Assembly: GCF_014841565.1 (NCBI RefSeq)
Contig: NZ_JACYUD010000001.1
Location: forward strand, 248,001 to 312,000
Direction of reading: 5' to 3'
DNA: 64,000 nt
DNA from: Rhizobium sp. CFBP 8762
Lineage (GTDB): Bacteria; Pseudomonadota; Alphaproteobacteria; Rhizobiales; Rhizobiaceae
The notes beneath the pieces are model-generated. The model worked only from the letters and a program-made list of their open reading frames with translations. It did no database searches and was not told the DNA's origin. Below, in pieces: positions 18,293 through 27,403 of the stretch. Numbering within the stretch: the first letter of the stretch is position 1; each line of letters opens with the position of its first letter. The translations under genes were made by a program, and so were the position numbers.

Positions 18293-19333
18293 TTATATTT
18301 TAAATTCGAGCGTCACGCGTGTGCCGTGTTCGGCGCTGCCATATTGCAGCTTGGCGTCAATGTTCTTGGCCATCGCCGATAGAATGCGACTGCCGATGCC
18401 GGTGCCCTGCGGCTTGCCATCGCCGGACCAGCCAATACCGTCATCCTCAACGCTCAAGAGCGCCATACCATCGCAGTGCCTGCGCAGCGACACCCGCACC
18501 TCGCCACTGGTCCCTTCGGGATAGGCGTATTTGAAGGCGTTCGTCATCATTTCGGTGACCATGACGGCCAGCGATACGGCCTTGTCGGTCCCGATTTTCA
18601 TCGGCTCCACATCCAGCTTCACCTGCGCTTGTGGGCCGGTCTGCTGCATGGAACTGCCGAGTTCATGCACCAGATCGCGCAAATACGCATCCATCTCAAC
18701 CACACGCACATCCGATGACGTGTAGAGGCTGCGGTGAATGCCGCCGATTGCGGTAATGCGGGCCTGTGTTTCCGCAAGGGCATGTTTGGCCGCCGGATCA
18801 TCCACCGCCGATATCTGCATACGAACGAACGCGGCCACCAGCGCCAGCCCGTTTGCCACGCGGTGGTTGACTTCTGCCAGAAGAATTTCAGCATGGTCGC
18901 GCGCGCGGCGCACTTCCTGATCGGCCTCGTCCTTTTCGCGCCGCAACCGCGCGTTTTCCAGCGCGTGCTGCAAAGCTGTTTCCAGCATCAGCACAAAATC
19001 ATGACCGGGCGACTTGATCACGTAGTCGGTCGCGCCCGCCTTCATGGCATTGATGGCGATCTCCACATCCGACGATCCCGTGACATAGACCACCGGCATG
19101 CTATGGCCGGAGGCCTTGACCTGATTGAGCACATCAATGCCCGTGCCATTGTCCAGATAATGGTCCAGCACCAGCACATCGAACTGGCTCTGCTCCAACG
19201 CAGGCAACACATCCGCAACCGCGCCCGCATGCACGACGTCAAACCCCTTCCGGCCCAGCTGTTTTTCGATCAGCCGTGCCAGAATGGGGTCGTCATCGAC
19301 ATACAGTATGCGCGCGTGGCGAATGTCGTTCAA
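18293..19333 (-). CDS. response regulator fused to a HisKA_2/HWE-type histidine kinase
   Basis: A 346-residue protein: an N-terminal receiver domain (ILYVDDDPILARLI, phospho-acceptor Asp in VLVLDHYLDN, VTGSSD, then K in VIKS), a short coiled coil, then a kinase core of the HisKA_2 group with LLAEVNHRVANGLALVAAF carrying the phospho-histidine, and VTEMMTNAFKYAYPEG plus VEDDGIGW for ATP binding. The start codon is TTG, directly abutting the stop of the upstream regulator gene. Third gene of a kinase-regulator-regulator/kinase operon, probably an intermediate of the relay. Confidence 0.85.
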   Translation of the reverse strand: MNDIRHARILYVDDDPILARLIEKQLGRKGFDVVHAGAVADVLPALEQSQFDVLVLDHYLDNGTGIDVLNQVKASGHSMPVVYVTGSSDVEIAINAMKAGATDYVIKSPGHDFVLMLETALQHALENARLRREKDEADQEVRRARDHAEILLAEVNHRVANGLALVAAFVRMQISAVDDPAAKHALAETQARITAIGGIHRSLYTSSDVRVVEMDAYLRDLVHELGSSMQQTGPQAQVKLDVEPMKIGTDKAVSLAVMVTEMMTNAFKYAYPEGTSGEVRVSLRRHCDGMALLSVEDDGIGWSGDGKPQGTGIGSRILSAMAKNIDAKLQYGSAEHGTRVTLEFKI

Positions 19334-19780
19334 TCAATCCGTCTCCGGAACTTGCATCACCGAGAAGAACAGACCTAGCTGGCGAATGGCGTGGGCAAAA
19401 TTGTCGTAATCAACCGGCTTGGTAATATAGACGTTTGCGCCCAGATCATAACAGCGCTGGATTTCACGCTGATCGTCCGTCGTGGTCAGCACCACGACAG
19501 GCGTGCGCTTAGTGTGCTGGTTTCCCTTCACCTTTTCCAGAATATCGATCCCGGTCATGTCAGGCAGGTTCAGGTCCAGCAGGATGAGCAGATGACGCCC
19601 GGATGATACTTCGCCGGAGCCGTCCTCGCCCAGAAGATAGGTCAGCGCTTCTGTGCCGCTGGTGAACGGGATGATTTCATTGTCCACGCCAGCGCGACGA
19701 ACGTTCTTCTCAATCAGGCGCGCATGCCCCTCATCGTCCTCGATCATAATGATCGTGACGGGATTGCCGTTTCGCTTCAC
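19334..19780 (-). CDS. single-domain response regulator (Rcp1-like)
   Basis: A 148-residue stand-alone receiver. The acidic pocket is IMIEDDEGH, the phospho-acceptor lies in LLDLNLPDMTGID, and VVLTTTDD and ITKPVDY supply the conserved Thr and Lys. The LNLPDMTG form and overall length match the Rcp1 group, which partners phytochrome-like or CHASE3 kinases. There is no output domain, so it should act by phosphotransfer or protein contact. It overlaps the upstream kinase gene as ATGA. Confidence 0.88.
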   Translation of the reverse strand: MKRNGNPVTIIMIEDDEGHARLIEKNVRRAGVDNEIIPFTSGTEALTYLLGEDGSGEVSSGRHLLILLDLNLPDMTGIDILEKVKGNQHTKRTPVVVLTTTDDQREIQRCYDLGANVYITKPVDYDNFAHAIRQLGLFFSVMQVPETD

Positions 19781-21273
19781 TGGTCACTCCTGACGATAGC
19801 TCTTAGATTGATAGGCAGCGTTATCATGAAGGTTGTTCCTTCTCCAAGCACAGATTTGACGGTGATATCGCCGCCTAGATTGCGCACGAGAGAGCGCACA
19901 TGGGCAAGGCCGATGCCTTCACCGGGGCTGTCCTGCGCGCCGGAGCGTCGGAATAGGTCGAAGATACGGCTGTGATCGCTTTCCGCCACGCCGCGCCCAT
20001 TGTCTTCCACCTCGATCATCAGATGGTTTCGGCCCTGCTTTCGGGCCCGGATGACGATGCGCAGTGCCCGGTCGCGCACACGGTACTTGACGGCGTTATC
20101 GAGGAGATTGCCAAAAATCTGTTCCAGCGACAGCCGGTCCGTGTGGACGCGCAGACCTTTGACGTCGAGAACGATCTCGCCATCCGCATCGGCGACCTGA
20201 TGCTGCACACTGCCCGAGGCAACAGACAACAATTCCTGCAGGTCAATATGTTCGGCATTCAGTGGACGCCGACCGTCGCGCGAGATTTTCAGGATCGCGT
20301 TGATAAGACCGTCCATTTTTTTCGTTGATTTGCGGATGAAGCCAATCGCCTCCGGCAAATCTTCCTTGACCGCCAGAAGCGCTTCCTTCTTCAACTGCTC
20401 CTTCGGCATACCATCATCCTCAGTCAGGATGTAGTCCTGAATGGAGCGCATGGTGGTGTCCAGTTCCGCCGTAAAACCCATGATGTTGACGAGCGGTGCG
20501 CGCAGATCGTGGGTCACGATGTAAGCAAAGCGCTGCACTTCCTCATTGGCGCGCATCAGGTCCTGCGTGCGTTCGTTTACCCGCTCCTCAAGCCCAGTAT
20601 TCAAAACCTCCACACGGTCCCGCGCTTCCGCCAGCGCCCGCACGTAGCGTGACACCACGCGATAAGAGCCGCCAAGAACGATGAGAATGGCCATCAATCC
20701 GATAACACTGACCCAGGTCAACGCGTTGTTGCTGCGGTACTGGTTTTCTACGCCCTCTCGCAGGCGCGAATCTGCCGACTCGATCACCTCGGCCAGCGCA
20801 CGTCTTGCCTGATCCATGTATTGCTGACCGGCATCGGTGCGCACGATCTCCAGCGCCTCGGCAACCCGGCCGGAATTGGCAAGGTCAATGGTTTCTTTCA
20901 GCTCGGCAATTTTTTTCGGCAGAACATCGGACAGAATGGCGGCGGAAGGATCATCCGGATTGACGGCTTGCAGAAGGGACCGCATCTTTTCAAGTGCCGG
21001 GGGAAAGTTTTTGACCGCGGCATTGTACGGGTCGAGATACTGCGGCGACAGGGTCAGGAGATAGCCACGCTGGCTGGTTTCAGCATCCTTTACCAGCGCC
21101 AGCAGGTCTGCGGCGGCGCTGCGCATCTGGCGCTCGCGCACGACATCGGCAAAGTTCGACTTGGTCCGCTCCACCAGCCATAGCGACGTGCCGACAATAC
21201 CGAGCAGTGCTACCATGCCGATAGCCAGCAGCACCAAAGAGGTGCGCAAGAAATTTGCTTTATACCTGACCAT
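19777..21273 (-). CDS. CHASE3 sensor histidine kinase
   Basis: A 498-residue membrane kinase starting MVRYKANFLRTS. The first membrane segment is about residues 12-32, then a periplasmic CHASE3 domain (SAAADLLALVKDAETSQRGYLLT) to about 185, and the second segment at about 190-210 (WVSVIGLMAILIVLGG). HisKA is FAYIVTHDLRAPLVNIMGF, and the HATPase_c N-box is IFGNLLDNAVKYR with GEGIGLAHVRSLV. An upstream in-frame start (21333) would add 20 non-typical residues and is not used. It is likely the input of the three-gene relay; the stimulus is unknown. Confidence 0.88.
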   Translation of the reverse strand: MVRYKANFLRTSLVLLAIGMVALLGIVGTSLWLVERTKSNFADVVRERQMRSAAADLLALVKDAETSQRGYLLTLSPQYLDPYNAAVKNFPPALEKMRSLLQAVNPDDPSAAILSDVLPKKIAELKETIDLANSGRVAEALEIVRTDAGQQYMDQARRALAEVIESADSRLREGVENQYRSNNALTWVSVIGLMAILIVLGGSYRVVSRYVRALAEARDRVEVLNTGLEERVNERTQDLMRANEEVQRFAYIVTHDLRAPLVNIMGFTAELDTTMRSIQDYILTEDDGMPKEQLKKEALLAVKEDLPEAIGFIRKSTKKMDGLINAILKISRDGRRPLNAEHIDLQELLSVASGSVQHQVADADGEIVLDVKGLRVHTDRLSLEQIFGNLLDNAVKYRVRDRALRIVIRARKQGRNHLMIEVEDNGRGVAESDHSRIFDLFRRSGAQDSPGEGIGLAHVRSLVRNLGGDITVKSVLGEGTTFMITLPINLRAIVRSDQ

Positions 21274-21392
21274 CGTGGCTCCCGTTCGCATTTGCCATAG
21301 CACGACACCGGATACGCGAAAGCGACAAAGCAAACGCGACCGTCACAGCCCACAGCTTTCTGGCAAAACACGGGGTATCACGTGCTATTTTT

Positions 21393-23069
21393 CTACATAT
21401 TCGGGTATACGGGCCCCTCGCCGCCCTGCGGTGGCACCCAGGTGATGTTGTCGTTGGGGTCTTTGATATCGCAGGTTTTGCAGTGCACGCAGTTCTGTGC
21501 GTTGATAACGAACACGTCGTTACCGTCCTTTTCCACCCACTCATAGACCCCGGCGGGACAGTAGCGCGTGGACGGACCCGCATAGACATCCAGTTCGGAT
21601 GGCTTTTGCAGGGCGGGATGCTTGACATGCAAATGGATCGGCTGGTCTTCCTCATGGTTGGTGTTGGACAGGAACACTGAGGACAGGCGGTCGAAGGTCA
21701 GGACGTTATCCGGCTTGGGATACGCGATTTTCTTGTGTTTGGCTGCCGGTTCCAACGACGCCGCATCGCTCTTGCCATGCTTGAGCGTGCCGAAGAACGA
21801 GAAGCCGAAGGTGTTGGTCCACATGTCCAGCGCACCCAGCGTGATGCCCAGCACCGTGCCGAAGCGCGACCACAGCGGTTTGACATTGCGCACCCGGCGC
21901 AGGTCCGCGCCGATATCACCCGCCCGCCATTCGTTTTCAATTGCCACCGGGTCGTCATTGGCGCGACCGGCGGCAATCGCCTCATTAATCTTGTCTGCTG
22001 CCAACATGCCCGACAGCACGGCATTGTGGCTGCCCTTGATGCGCGGCACATTGACCAGACCCGCTGAGCAGCCAATCAAGGCGCCGCCGGGGAAGGAGAG
22101 TTTCGGCACGGATTGATAGCCGCCCTCGGTAATTGCCCGCGCACCATAGGAGAGCCGCTTGCCCCCTTCGAACGTATCCCGGATGGCCGGATGCGTCTTG
22201 AACCGCTGAAACTCCTCAAACGGATAGAGATACGGGTTCTTGTAGTTCAGGTGCACCACAAAGCCGACGGCGACCGTATTGTCTTCAAGGTGATACAGGA
22301 AGGACCCGCCGCCGGTGGAAAAATCGAGCGGCCAGCCGAAAGAGTGCTGCACCAGGCCGGGCTTGTGGTTTTCCGGCTTCACCTGCCAGAGTTCCTTGAT
22401 GCCAATGCCGAATTTCGGCGGCTCACGGCCCTCATCCAGCTTGAACCGGTTGATCAACTGCTTGGCGAGCGAACCGCGCACACCCTCGCCAATCAGCGTA
22501 TATTTGCCCAGAAGTTCCATGCCGCGCGTATAGGCCGGGCCCGGCTCACCATCACGGCCAATGCCCATATCACCGGTGGCAACGCCAATGACGGCACCGT
22601 CTTCGTTGTACAGCAATTCGGTTGCCGCAAAGCCGGGATAGATTTCCACACCCAGCGCCTCTGCCTTTTCCGCCAGCCACCGACAGACCAGACCGAGCGA
22701 GACGATATAGTTGCCATGATTGTTCATCAGTGGCGGCATGGCAAAGTTCGGCAGGCGCACGGACCCCGCAGGGCCTAAAAACAGAAACTGATCGTCCGTG
22801 ACTTCCTGTTTGAATGGATGCCCCTCTTCCGCGCGCCAGCCGGGCAGCAGCCGGTCGATGCCGATCGGGTCCACCACCGCGCCGGAGAGAATATGCGCAC
22901 CCACTTCCGCGCCCTTTTCCAGAACGACGATGGAGAGGTCCTCATTCAATTGTTTCAGGCGAATGGCGGCTGCCAGACCCGCAGGCCCCGCACCGACAAT
23001 CACCACGTCGAATTCCATGCTTTCGCGTTCTGGGCTTTCGCGTTCGGTTAGATCGTGTTCGCCGCTCAT
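21393..23069 (-). CDS. etfD: electron transfer flavoprotein-ubiquinone oxidoreductase
   Basis: A 558-residue ETF-QO (EC 1.5.5.1), which takes electrons from ETF during fatty-acid and amino-acid oxidation and reduces ubiquinone at the inner membrane. The FAD motif VVIVGAGPAGLAAAIRL is near residue 22. The C-terminal ferredoxin domain carries the [4Fe-4S] ligands: one Cys in YCPAGVYEW and three in NCVHCKTCDI, followed by NITWVPPQGGEGP, a family hallmark. Length fits. The stop is followed by unrelated intergenic sequence, and the gene appears monocistronic. Confidence 0.95.
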   Translation of the reverse strand: MSGEHDLTERESPERESMEFDVVIVGAGPAGLAAAIRLKQLNEDLSIVVLEKGAEVGAHILSGAVVDPIGIDRLLPGWRAEEGHPFKQEVTDDQFLFLGPAGSVRLPNFAMPPLMNNHGNYIVSLGLVCRWLAEKAEALGVEIYPGFAATELLYNEDGAVIGVATGDMGIGRDGEPGPAYTRGMELLGKYTLIGEGVRGSLAKQLINRFKLDEGREPPKFGIGIKELWQVKPENHKPGLVQHSFGWPLDFSTGGGSFLYHLEDNTVAVGFVVHLNYKNPYLYPFEEFQRFKTHPAIRDTFEGGKRLSYGARAITEGGYQSVPKLSFPGGALIGCSAGLVNVPRIKGSHNAVLSGMLAADKINEAIAAGRANDDPVAIENEWRAGDIGADLRRVRNVKPLWSRFGTVLGITLGALDMWTNTFGFSFFGTLKHGKSDAASLEPAAKHKKIAYPKPDNVLTFDRLSSVFLSNTNHEEDQPIHLHVKHPALQKPSELDVYAGPSTRYCPAGVYEWVEKDGNDVFVINAQNCVHCKTCDIKDPNDNITWVPPQGGEGPVYPNM

Positions 23070-23234
23070 GGTCTTCTCCTGCTGCCGATAGGCCCACCAC
23101 TGTCCTGAATGTATCTTTCGTCATCTCAAATCGGGTTGGTATTGTCGAGCCGATATGCGACGGAGACGTCGCGTTTTGCTCATGACCCCATGCTTTAAGG
23201 TAGATAAGCAATGCCTTTGCCTGCATCAAGGCTA

Positions 23235-23379
23235 GCACTACAGTCGCATTCTTCGCCATGCCGGTCTGCAAAGGGTAATTTTCTGCGCTTCGGTGCTCAC
23301 GTACCCAAAAGTACGCTTCGCTCCAATGCTCGAAAATCACCCTTTTCGCCACGGCCTGACGAATTTGCAACTGTAGTGC
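23235..23379. repeat. long imperfect inverted repeat (MITE-like), between etfD and Hsp70 gene
   Basis: The 49-base segment 23235-23283 and the reverse complement of 23332-23379 agree at roughly four of five positions. They share, for example, GCACTACAGT-GCA at the outer edge and AAAGGGT-ATTTTC at the inner edge. The 48-base centre contains GTAC-N6-GTAC. The rest of the 23070-23472 gap holds no gene I can support. The structure could be a non-autonomous repeat or encode a long hairpin RNA. Confidence 0.6.
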
Positions 23380-23472
23380 AAGGCTGCCTTGCATTCATCC
23401 GGGCAACATGGGAAGAGCGCCCTCCCTAAAACGACAGGAAGGCAGGCGCCGATCAGCGCTGGTTTCAAGAAT

Positions 23473-24789
23473 ATGACGGCATCAGCTTTGGGCTTTGACT
23501 TTGGCACCACAAATTCGGTTCTTGCCGCAGCTCAAGGAGACACCACCCGGTCGCTGACCTTCACCAGCAGCGCCGGGGAAACGCAGTCCATGCGCACGGC
23601 ACTCTCCTTCATGAAGCAGACCCGGCAGAATGCCAGCGTGCTGAACGTGGAAGCCGGACAGGCGGCCATCCGCATGTTTATCGACAACCCCGGCGATTGC
23701 CGTTTCCTGCAATCCATCAAGACCTTCGCGGCCAGCGCGGTGTTTCAGGGCACGCTGATCTTCGGCAAGCGCCATGGCTTTGAGGACCTGATGGAAACAT
23801 TTCTGGCGCGCATTGCCGAGTATGCGGGTGAAGACTGGGCGCGTGGCTATCAGCGGCTGGTCGTGGGCCGTCCTGTCCACTTTGCCGGTGGCAACCCGGA
23901 TGAGACCCTGGCGCTCCAGCGCTATCAAGCGGCTTTGTCGCGCTTCGACTTCCCGCAAGTTCACTATGTCTACGAGCCGGTGGCCGCCGCGTTCTTCTTC
24001 GCCCAGAACCTGAAACAGGATGCGACCGTGCTGGTTGCCGACTTCGGCGGCGGCACCACCGACTATTCCATCATCCGCTTCGAGACCCATGCGGGACAGT
24101 TGACGGCCACGCCGGTTGGCCATTCGGGCGTGGGCGTTGCGGGCGATCATTTCGATTTTCGCATCATAGACACTATCGTCGCCCCGCTCATTGGCAAGGG
24201 CAGCAAATTCCGCAGTTTCGACAAGCGGTTGGACGTGCCATCCAGCTACTATGCCAACTTTGGCCGCTGGAACCAGTTGTCCATTTTCAAGACGCTGAAA
24301 GATTTTACCGAACTGCAAAAACTGGTGCGGGTCGCTGAAGAGCCGGAAAAACTGGAAGCCTTTATCGATCTGGTTGAGCAGGATGAAGGCTATCCGCTCT
24401 ATCAGGCCGTGTCTGCCACCAAGATGCGCCTGTCGCAGGATACGGAAACGGAATTTTACTTTGCCCCTCTCGGCGAAAGCTCCCGCCAGACCGTGCGCCG
24501 CAGCGATTTCGACAGCTGGATTGCGCCCGATCTCGCCCGGATCGAGGCGGCACTGGATGATGTTCTGGTGAAAACCAATACCGCGCCTGACACGATCGAC
24601 AAGGTCTTCCTGACGGGCGGCACGTCCTTCGTGCCAGCCGTGCGCACCATCTTCGAGCAGCGCTTTGCGGCCGACCGTATCGAGACCGGCGGCGAACTGC
24701 TGTCCATTGCGCATGGTTTGGCGTTGATTGGTGAGCGCGACGACATCGAGCGCTGGACGGCACCACTGCCCGCACAGGCGGCTGCGTGA
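23473..24789 (+). CDS. Hsp70-family protein without substrate domain (YegD-like)
   Basis: A 438-residue protein holding only the actin/Hsp70 ATPase fold. LGFDFGTTNSVLA is phosphate loop 1, VADFGGGTTDYSII phosphate loop 2, and VFLTGGTSFVPAVR the adenosine motif. It ends there, lacking the substrate-binding domain and lid of DnaK, as in YegD. Targets of this group are not established. The start at 23473 gives the standard N-terminus directly before the DFGTTNS motif; a longer reading from 23389 lacks family similarity. Fifty bases separate it from the downstream glycosylase gene. Confidence 0.85.
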   Translation: MTASALGFDFGTTNSVLAAAQGDTTRSLTFTSSAGETQSMRTALSFMKQTRQNASVLNVEAGQAAIRMFIDNPGDCRFLQSIKTFAASAVFQGTLIFGKRHGFEDLMETFLARIAEYAGEDWARGYQRLVVGRPVHFAGGNPDETLALQRYQAALSRFDFPQVHYVYEPVAAAFFFAQNLKQDATVLVADFGGGTTDYSIIRFETHAGQLTATPVGHSGVGVAGDHFDFRIIDTIVAPLIGKGSKFRSFDKRLDVPSSYYANFGRWNQLSIFKTLKDFTELQKLVRVAEEPEKLEAFIDLVEQDEGYPLYQAVSATKMRLSQDTETEFYFAPLGESSRQTVRRSDFDSWIAPDLARIEAALDDVLVKTNTAPDTIDKVFLTGGTSFVPAVRTIFEQRFAADRIETGGELLSIAHGLALIGERDDIERWTAPLPAQAAA

Positions 24790-24838
24790 GCGAGGTTTTT
24801 CTTTCCACACTTCGCCCGATCCTGTAAGCATCGAACCC

Positions 24839-25795
24839 ATGATATCGGCTGACGACCTCTCCCCCGCGCAACTGGCCGCCCTTCTGCATTTCCATGCGGA
24901 TGCGGGCGTGGATTGGATGCTGGAAGACGAGGCCGTTGACCGGTTTGCCGAGTTTGAAGCCCAGAAGGCCGCACGGCGCGCAGCCCCGCCTGCACAACGC
25001 CCACAGCAAGCCGCGCTGCCGCGACAAAACACCGATCAGCCTACCCAGGCACCGGATCGTGGCGTGGCGGCGCGCAGCGAACCGCCACCGGCCCCGGCTG
25101 TTCCACAGGATATTGCCGTTCCACAGGATATGGAGCGCACGGCCCGCATGGGTGCGCTGCCTTCAACTGTGGCCCGACAGGTGTCCATTCCCGATGAGCA
25201 GGCCATTGCGCAGGCCGAACGCGTCGCCGCCAGCGCCACCACGCTTGCGCAATTGCGCAGCGCCATGGACGAATTTACCGGCTGCAATCTCAAGAACAGT
25301 GCCCGCAATCTCGTGTTCCTGCAGGGAGCCGAGGACGCCCGGGTGATGATCATCGGCCCCATGCCGAATGCGGACGATGACCGGGATGGCCTTCCCTTTG
25401 CGGGACGACAGGGCGAAATGCTTGACCGAATGCTGGCCGGCATTGCGCTGAAACGCGACGATCTGGCGCTGACCAACGTTATTCCGTGGCGGCCACCCGG
25501 CAATCGCACACCGTCTCCGCGTGAGGTGGAAATCTGCCGCCCGTTTATTTTACGGCAAATCGCTCTGGTGGAGCCGCAGCGCCTGCTGATTCTCGGCAAT
25601 TTTGCCGCCCGCTTTTTCTTCGGCGGTCAGGATACTATCCACAATATGCGCGGTGTCTGGCGCGATATCTCGGTTTCGAACCGTGTCATTCCCGCCATGG
25701 CCACCCTTCATCCGCAGGATCTGGTCTCCGCACCCGTCTGCAAACGGCTGGCCTGGTCTGACCTTCTGATGTTCAAGGCCGCAATTCAAACGTAA
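24839..25795 (+). CDS. family 4/5-type uracil-DNA glycosylase, alphaproteobacterial form
   Basis: A 318-residue protein with a proline- and glutamine-rich N-terminal extension of about 110 residues and a C-terminal UDG fold. GCNLKNSARNLVF carries one of the Fe-S cysteines, CRPFILRQ another; fewer cysteines are visible than the four of classic family 4 enzymes. DGLPFAGRQGEMLDRML and NVIPWRPPGNRTP are conserved. The active-site loop usually reads GExPG-xxED but here is IGPMPNADDD, lacking the expected Glu-Pro-Gly. It may therefore act on other damage or be impaired. Start chosen at the ATG before SADDLSPAQL. Confidence 0.8.
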   Translation: MISADDLSPAQLAALLHFHADAGVDWMLEDEAVDRFAEFEAQKAARRAAPPAQRPQQAALPRQNTDQPTQAPDRGVAARSEPPPAPAVPQDIAVPQDMERTARMGALPSTVARQVSIPDEQAIAQAERVAASATTLAQLRSAMDEFTGCNLKNSARNLVFLQGAEDARVMIIGPMPNADDDRDGLPFAGRQGEMLDRMLAGIALKRDDLALTNVIPWRPPGNRTPSPREVEICRPFILRQIALVEPQRLLILGNFAARFFFGGQDTIHNMRGVWRDISVSNRVIPAMATLHPQDLVSAPVCKRLAWSDLLMFKAAIQT

Positions 25796-25983
25796 TAACG
25801 CAGTCTTTTCAGGACCTTATTTTCGCAAGCCACAAACACGCCCGCACCTTGCCTAAATTGTGAACACAAGATTACAGAAGCCATGCAAATTGCGCATATC
25901 AGGGCGGCATTCTGTCTCATTGTCTGTAGGGCTCTGTGCTGCAATATGAACCACAGGAGGACGGATTATTTAGGAATAGAACA

Positions 25984-26166
25984 ATGATTGCCCGTTTTCG
26001 CCCGATCCATTCGACCTTCGAGACCCTGCGTCAGGCTGGCTCTCCGTTCCGCACGCCACAGGGTGTTAATACCTGCGCCTGCATTACGAATGAGCAGTTG
26101 ACGGCTAACGGCTTTGCCCGCGTGGTTGGCGCTGGCCAGTCCTATTCCGACTTTATGCAGCGCTAA
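25984..26166 (+). CDS. hypothetical 60-residue protein
   Basis: A short ORF (MIARFRPIHSTFETLRQAG...) with two neighbouring cysteines (TCAC) and no hydrophobic segment or recognised domain. TAGGAA lies 6-11 bases before the ATG. A longer reading from 25936 is open but has poorer initiation context. It is convergent with the EamA transporter gene 28 bases away. It may or may not be expressed. Confidence 0.35.
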   Translation: MIARFRPIHSTFETLRQAGSPFRTPQGVNTCACITNEQLTANGFARVVGAGQSYSDFMQR

Positions 26167-26194
26167 CAGCCTGTCACGTAAAAGCCAACCGGCA

Positions 26195-27136
26195 TTACCC
26201 CTGCGGGGTCATGGACTTGCGCGCCTTCTTGCGCTCCAGCCCCAGCCGGTGCTCCCGGAATATAATGAAGATGCCCGCCGAGACCACAATGGCCGTGCCG
26301 ATCAGCATCACCGCTGTCGGCACATCGTCAAACAGCCAGTAGCCGAAGACCATTCCCAATAAAATTGATGTGTATTCGAACGGCGCTATGGTCGAGACAT
26401 CGGCATGGCGATAACATTCCGTCAGCAAGATTTGCGCGACGCCGCCGCAGAAGCCTGCGGCAATCAGCAACAGAGCGGAATACGCGCTGAGCGGCGCCCA
26501 ACCGAACGGCACTGTTGCCAGGGAAAACACCGAGGCCGAGACGGAAAAATAAAGCACAATTGTGTGGGTTTTCTCCGTCTGGATCAGCTTTCGTACCAGC
26601 ATCATCGCAACGGCGCCGAAGGTTGCCGAGAGCAGGACGGCCACCGCCCCAAAGGCTGCCGCCGCATCCATGGCTCCTTCATCAAACAGCGTCAGCCGGG
26701 GCCAGACGATGATCAACACACCCGTCAGACCAACCATTACGGCGCTCCACCGGTACAGCCGCACGGTTTCTTTCAAAAAAACCGCCGCAAAGATGACCGT
26801 AATCAACGGCATAGCGTAGCCGATAGCGATAGCCTCCGGCAAAGGCAGATAGCGCAGGCCATAAAAGCCAAGTGACATCGCAAGTATGCCGATAAAGCCG
26901 CGCCCGATATGCCCCGGCACGTTATCGGTGCGAAATGCCGTCACCAGTTGCCCCCGCAGGGCCAGAAACGCCAGAATGGGAAAAATTGCAAAGGCAGAGC
27001 GAAAGAACGTCACCTGCCCAATGGGGATTTCGGCCCCTGCCAGTTTGATCAGCGTCGACATGCATACAAATATCAGAACGGACAATACCTTCAGGAGAAT
27101 GCCCTGAAGCGGGTTGGCGTAGGCAGTGGTTTTCAT
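26195..27136 (-). CDS. EamA/DMT-superfamily transporter
   Basis: A 313-residue membrane protein with about ten hydrophobic segments in two EamA repeats. The first repeat contains FFRSAFAIFPILAFLAL and LPLPEAIAIGYAMPLITVIFAAVFLKE; the second contains FEYTSILLGMVFGYWLFDDVP. It resembles RhaT/YdcZ-type metabolite exporters. The substrate cannot be assigned. The C-terminus is positively charged (ERKKARKS), favouring a cytoplasmic end. The start MKTTAYANPLQ is preferred to an upstream in-frame codon at 27187. Confidence 0.85.
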   Translation of the reverse strand: MKTTAYANPLQGILLKVLSVLIFVCMSTLIKLAGAEIPIGQVTFFRSAFAIFPILAFLALRGQLVTAFRTDNVPGHIGRGFIGILAMSLGFYGLRYLPLPEAIAIGYAMPLITVIFAAVFLKETVRLYRWSAVMVGLTGVLIIVWPRLTLFDEGAMDAAAAFGAVAVLLSATFGAVAMMLVRKLIQTEKTHTIVLYFSVSASVFSLATVPFGWAPLSAYSALLLIAAGFCGGVAQILLTECYRHADVSTIAPFEYTSILLGMVFGYWLFDDVPTAVMLIGTAIVVSAGIFIIFREHRLGLERKKARKSMTPQG

Positions 27137-27403
27137 GCGAGCATTACCGGGGACGAGGCCGGGCCTTTGCGTTGCGAAGCAAATCAAGCCTCTAGGGTAG
27201 GACAGAAAAGACCTGCGAATCCAGTCCTTTCGCCCGCACCCTGCATGATTTCACGGCATTCGGTCATTTCATCCTTTCATCAACACGCGCACCAGCGACT
27301 GTTTGTTTTTAAGGCATTTCCGTTTTGCTCAAAAATCCTTTAGGCTGTCACAAACATTTCGAACAGACATGCGCGGGCTGACGCTCACGCCACAGGACAG
27401 AAC

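Noticed and set aside
22942-23394. 150-residue minus-strand frame covering the gap upstream of etfD
   Set aside because: It reads through the long inverted repeat and into etfD out of frame, with no domain or initiation site.
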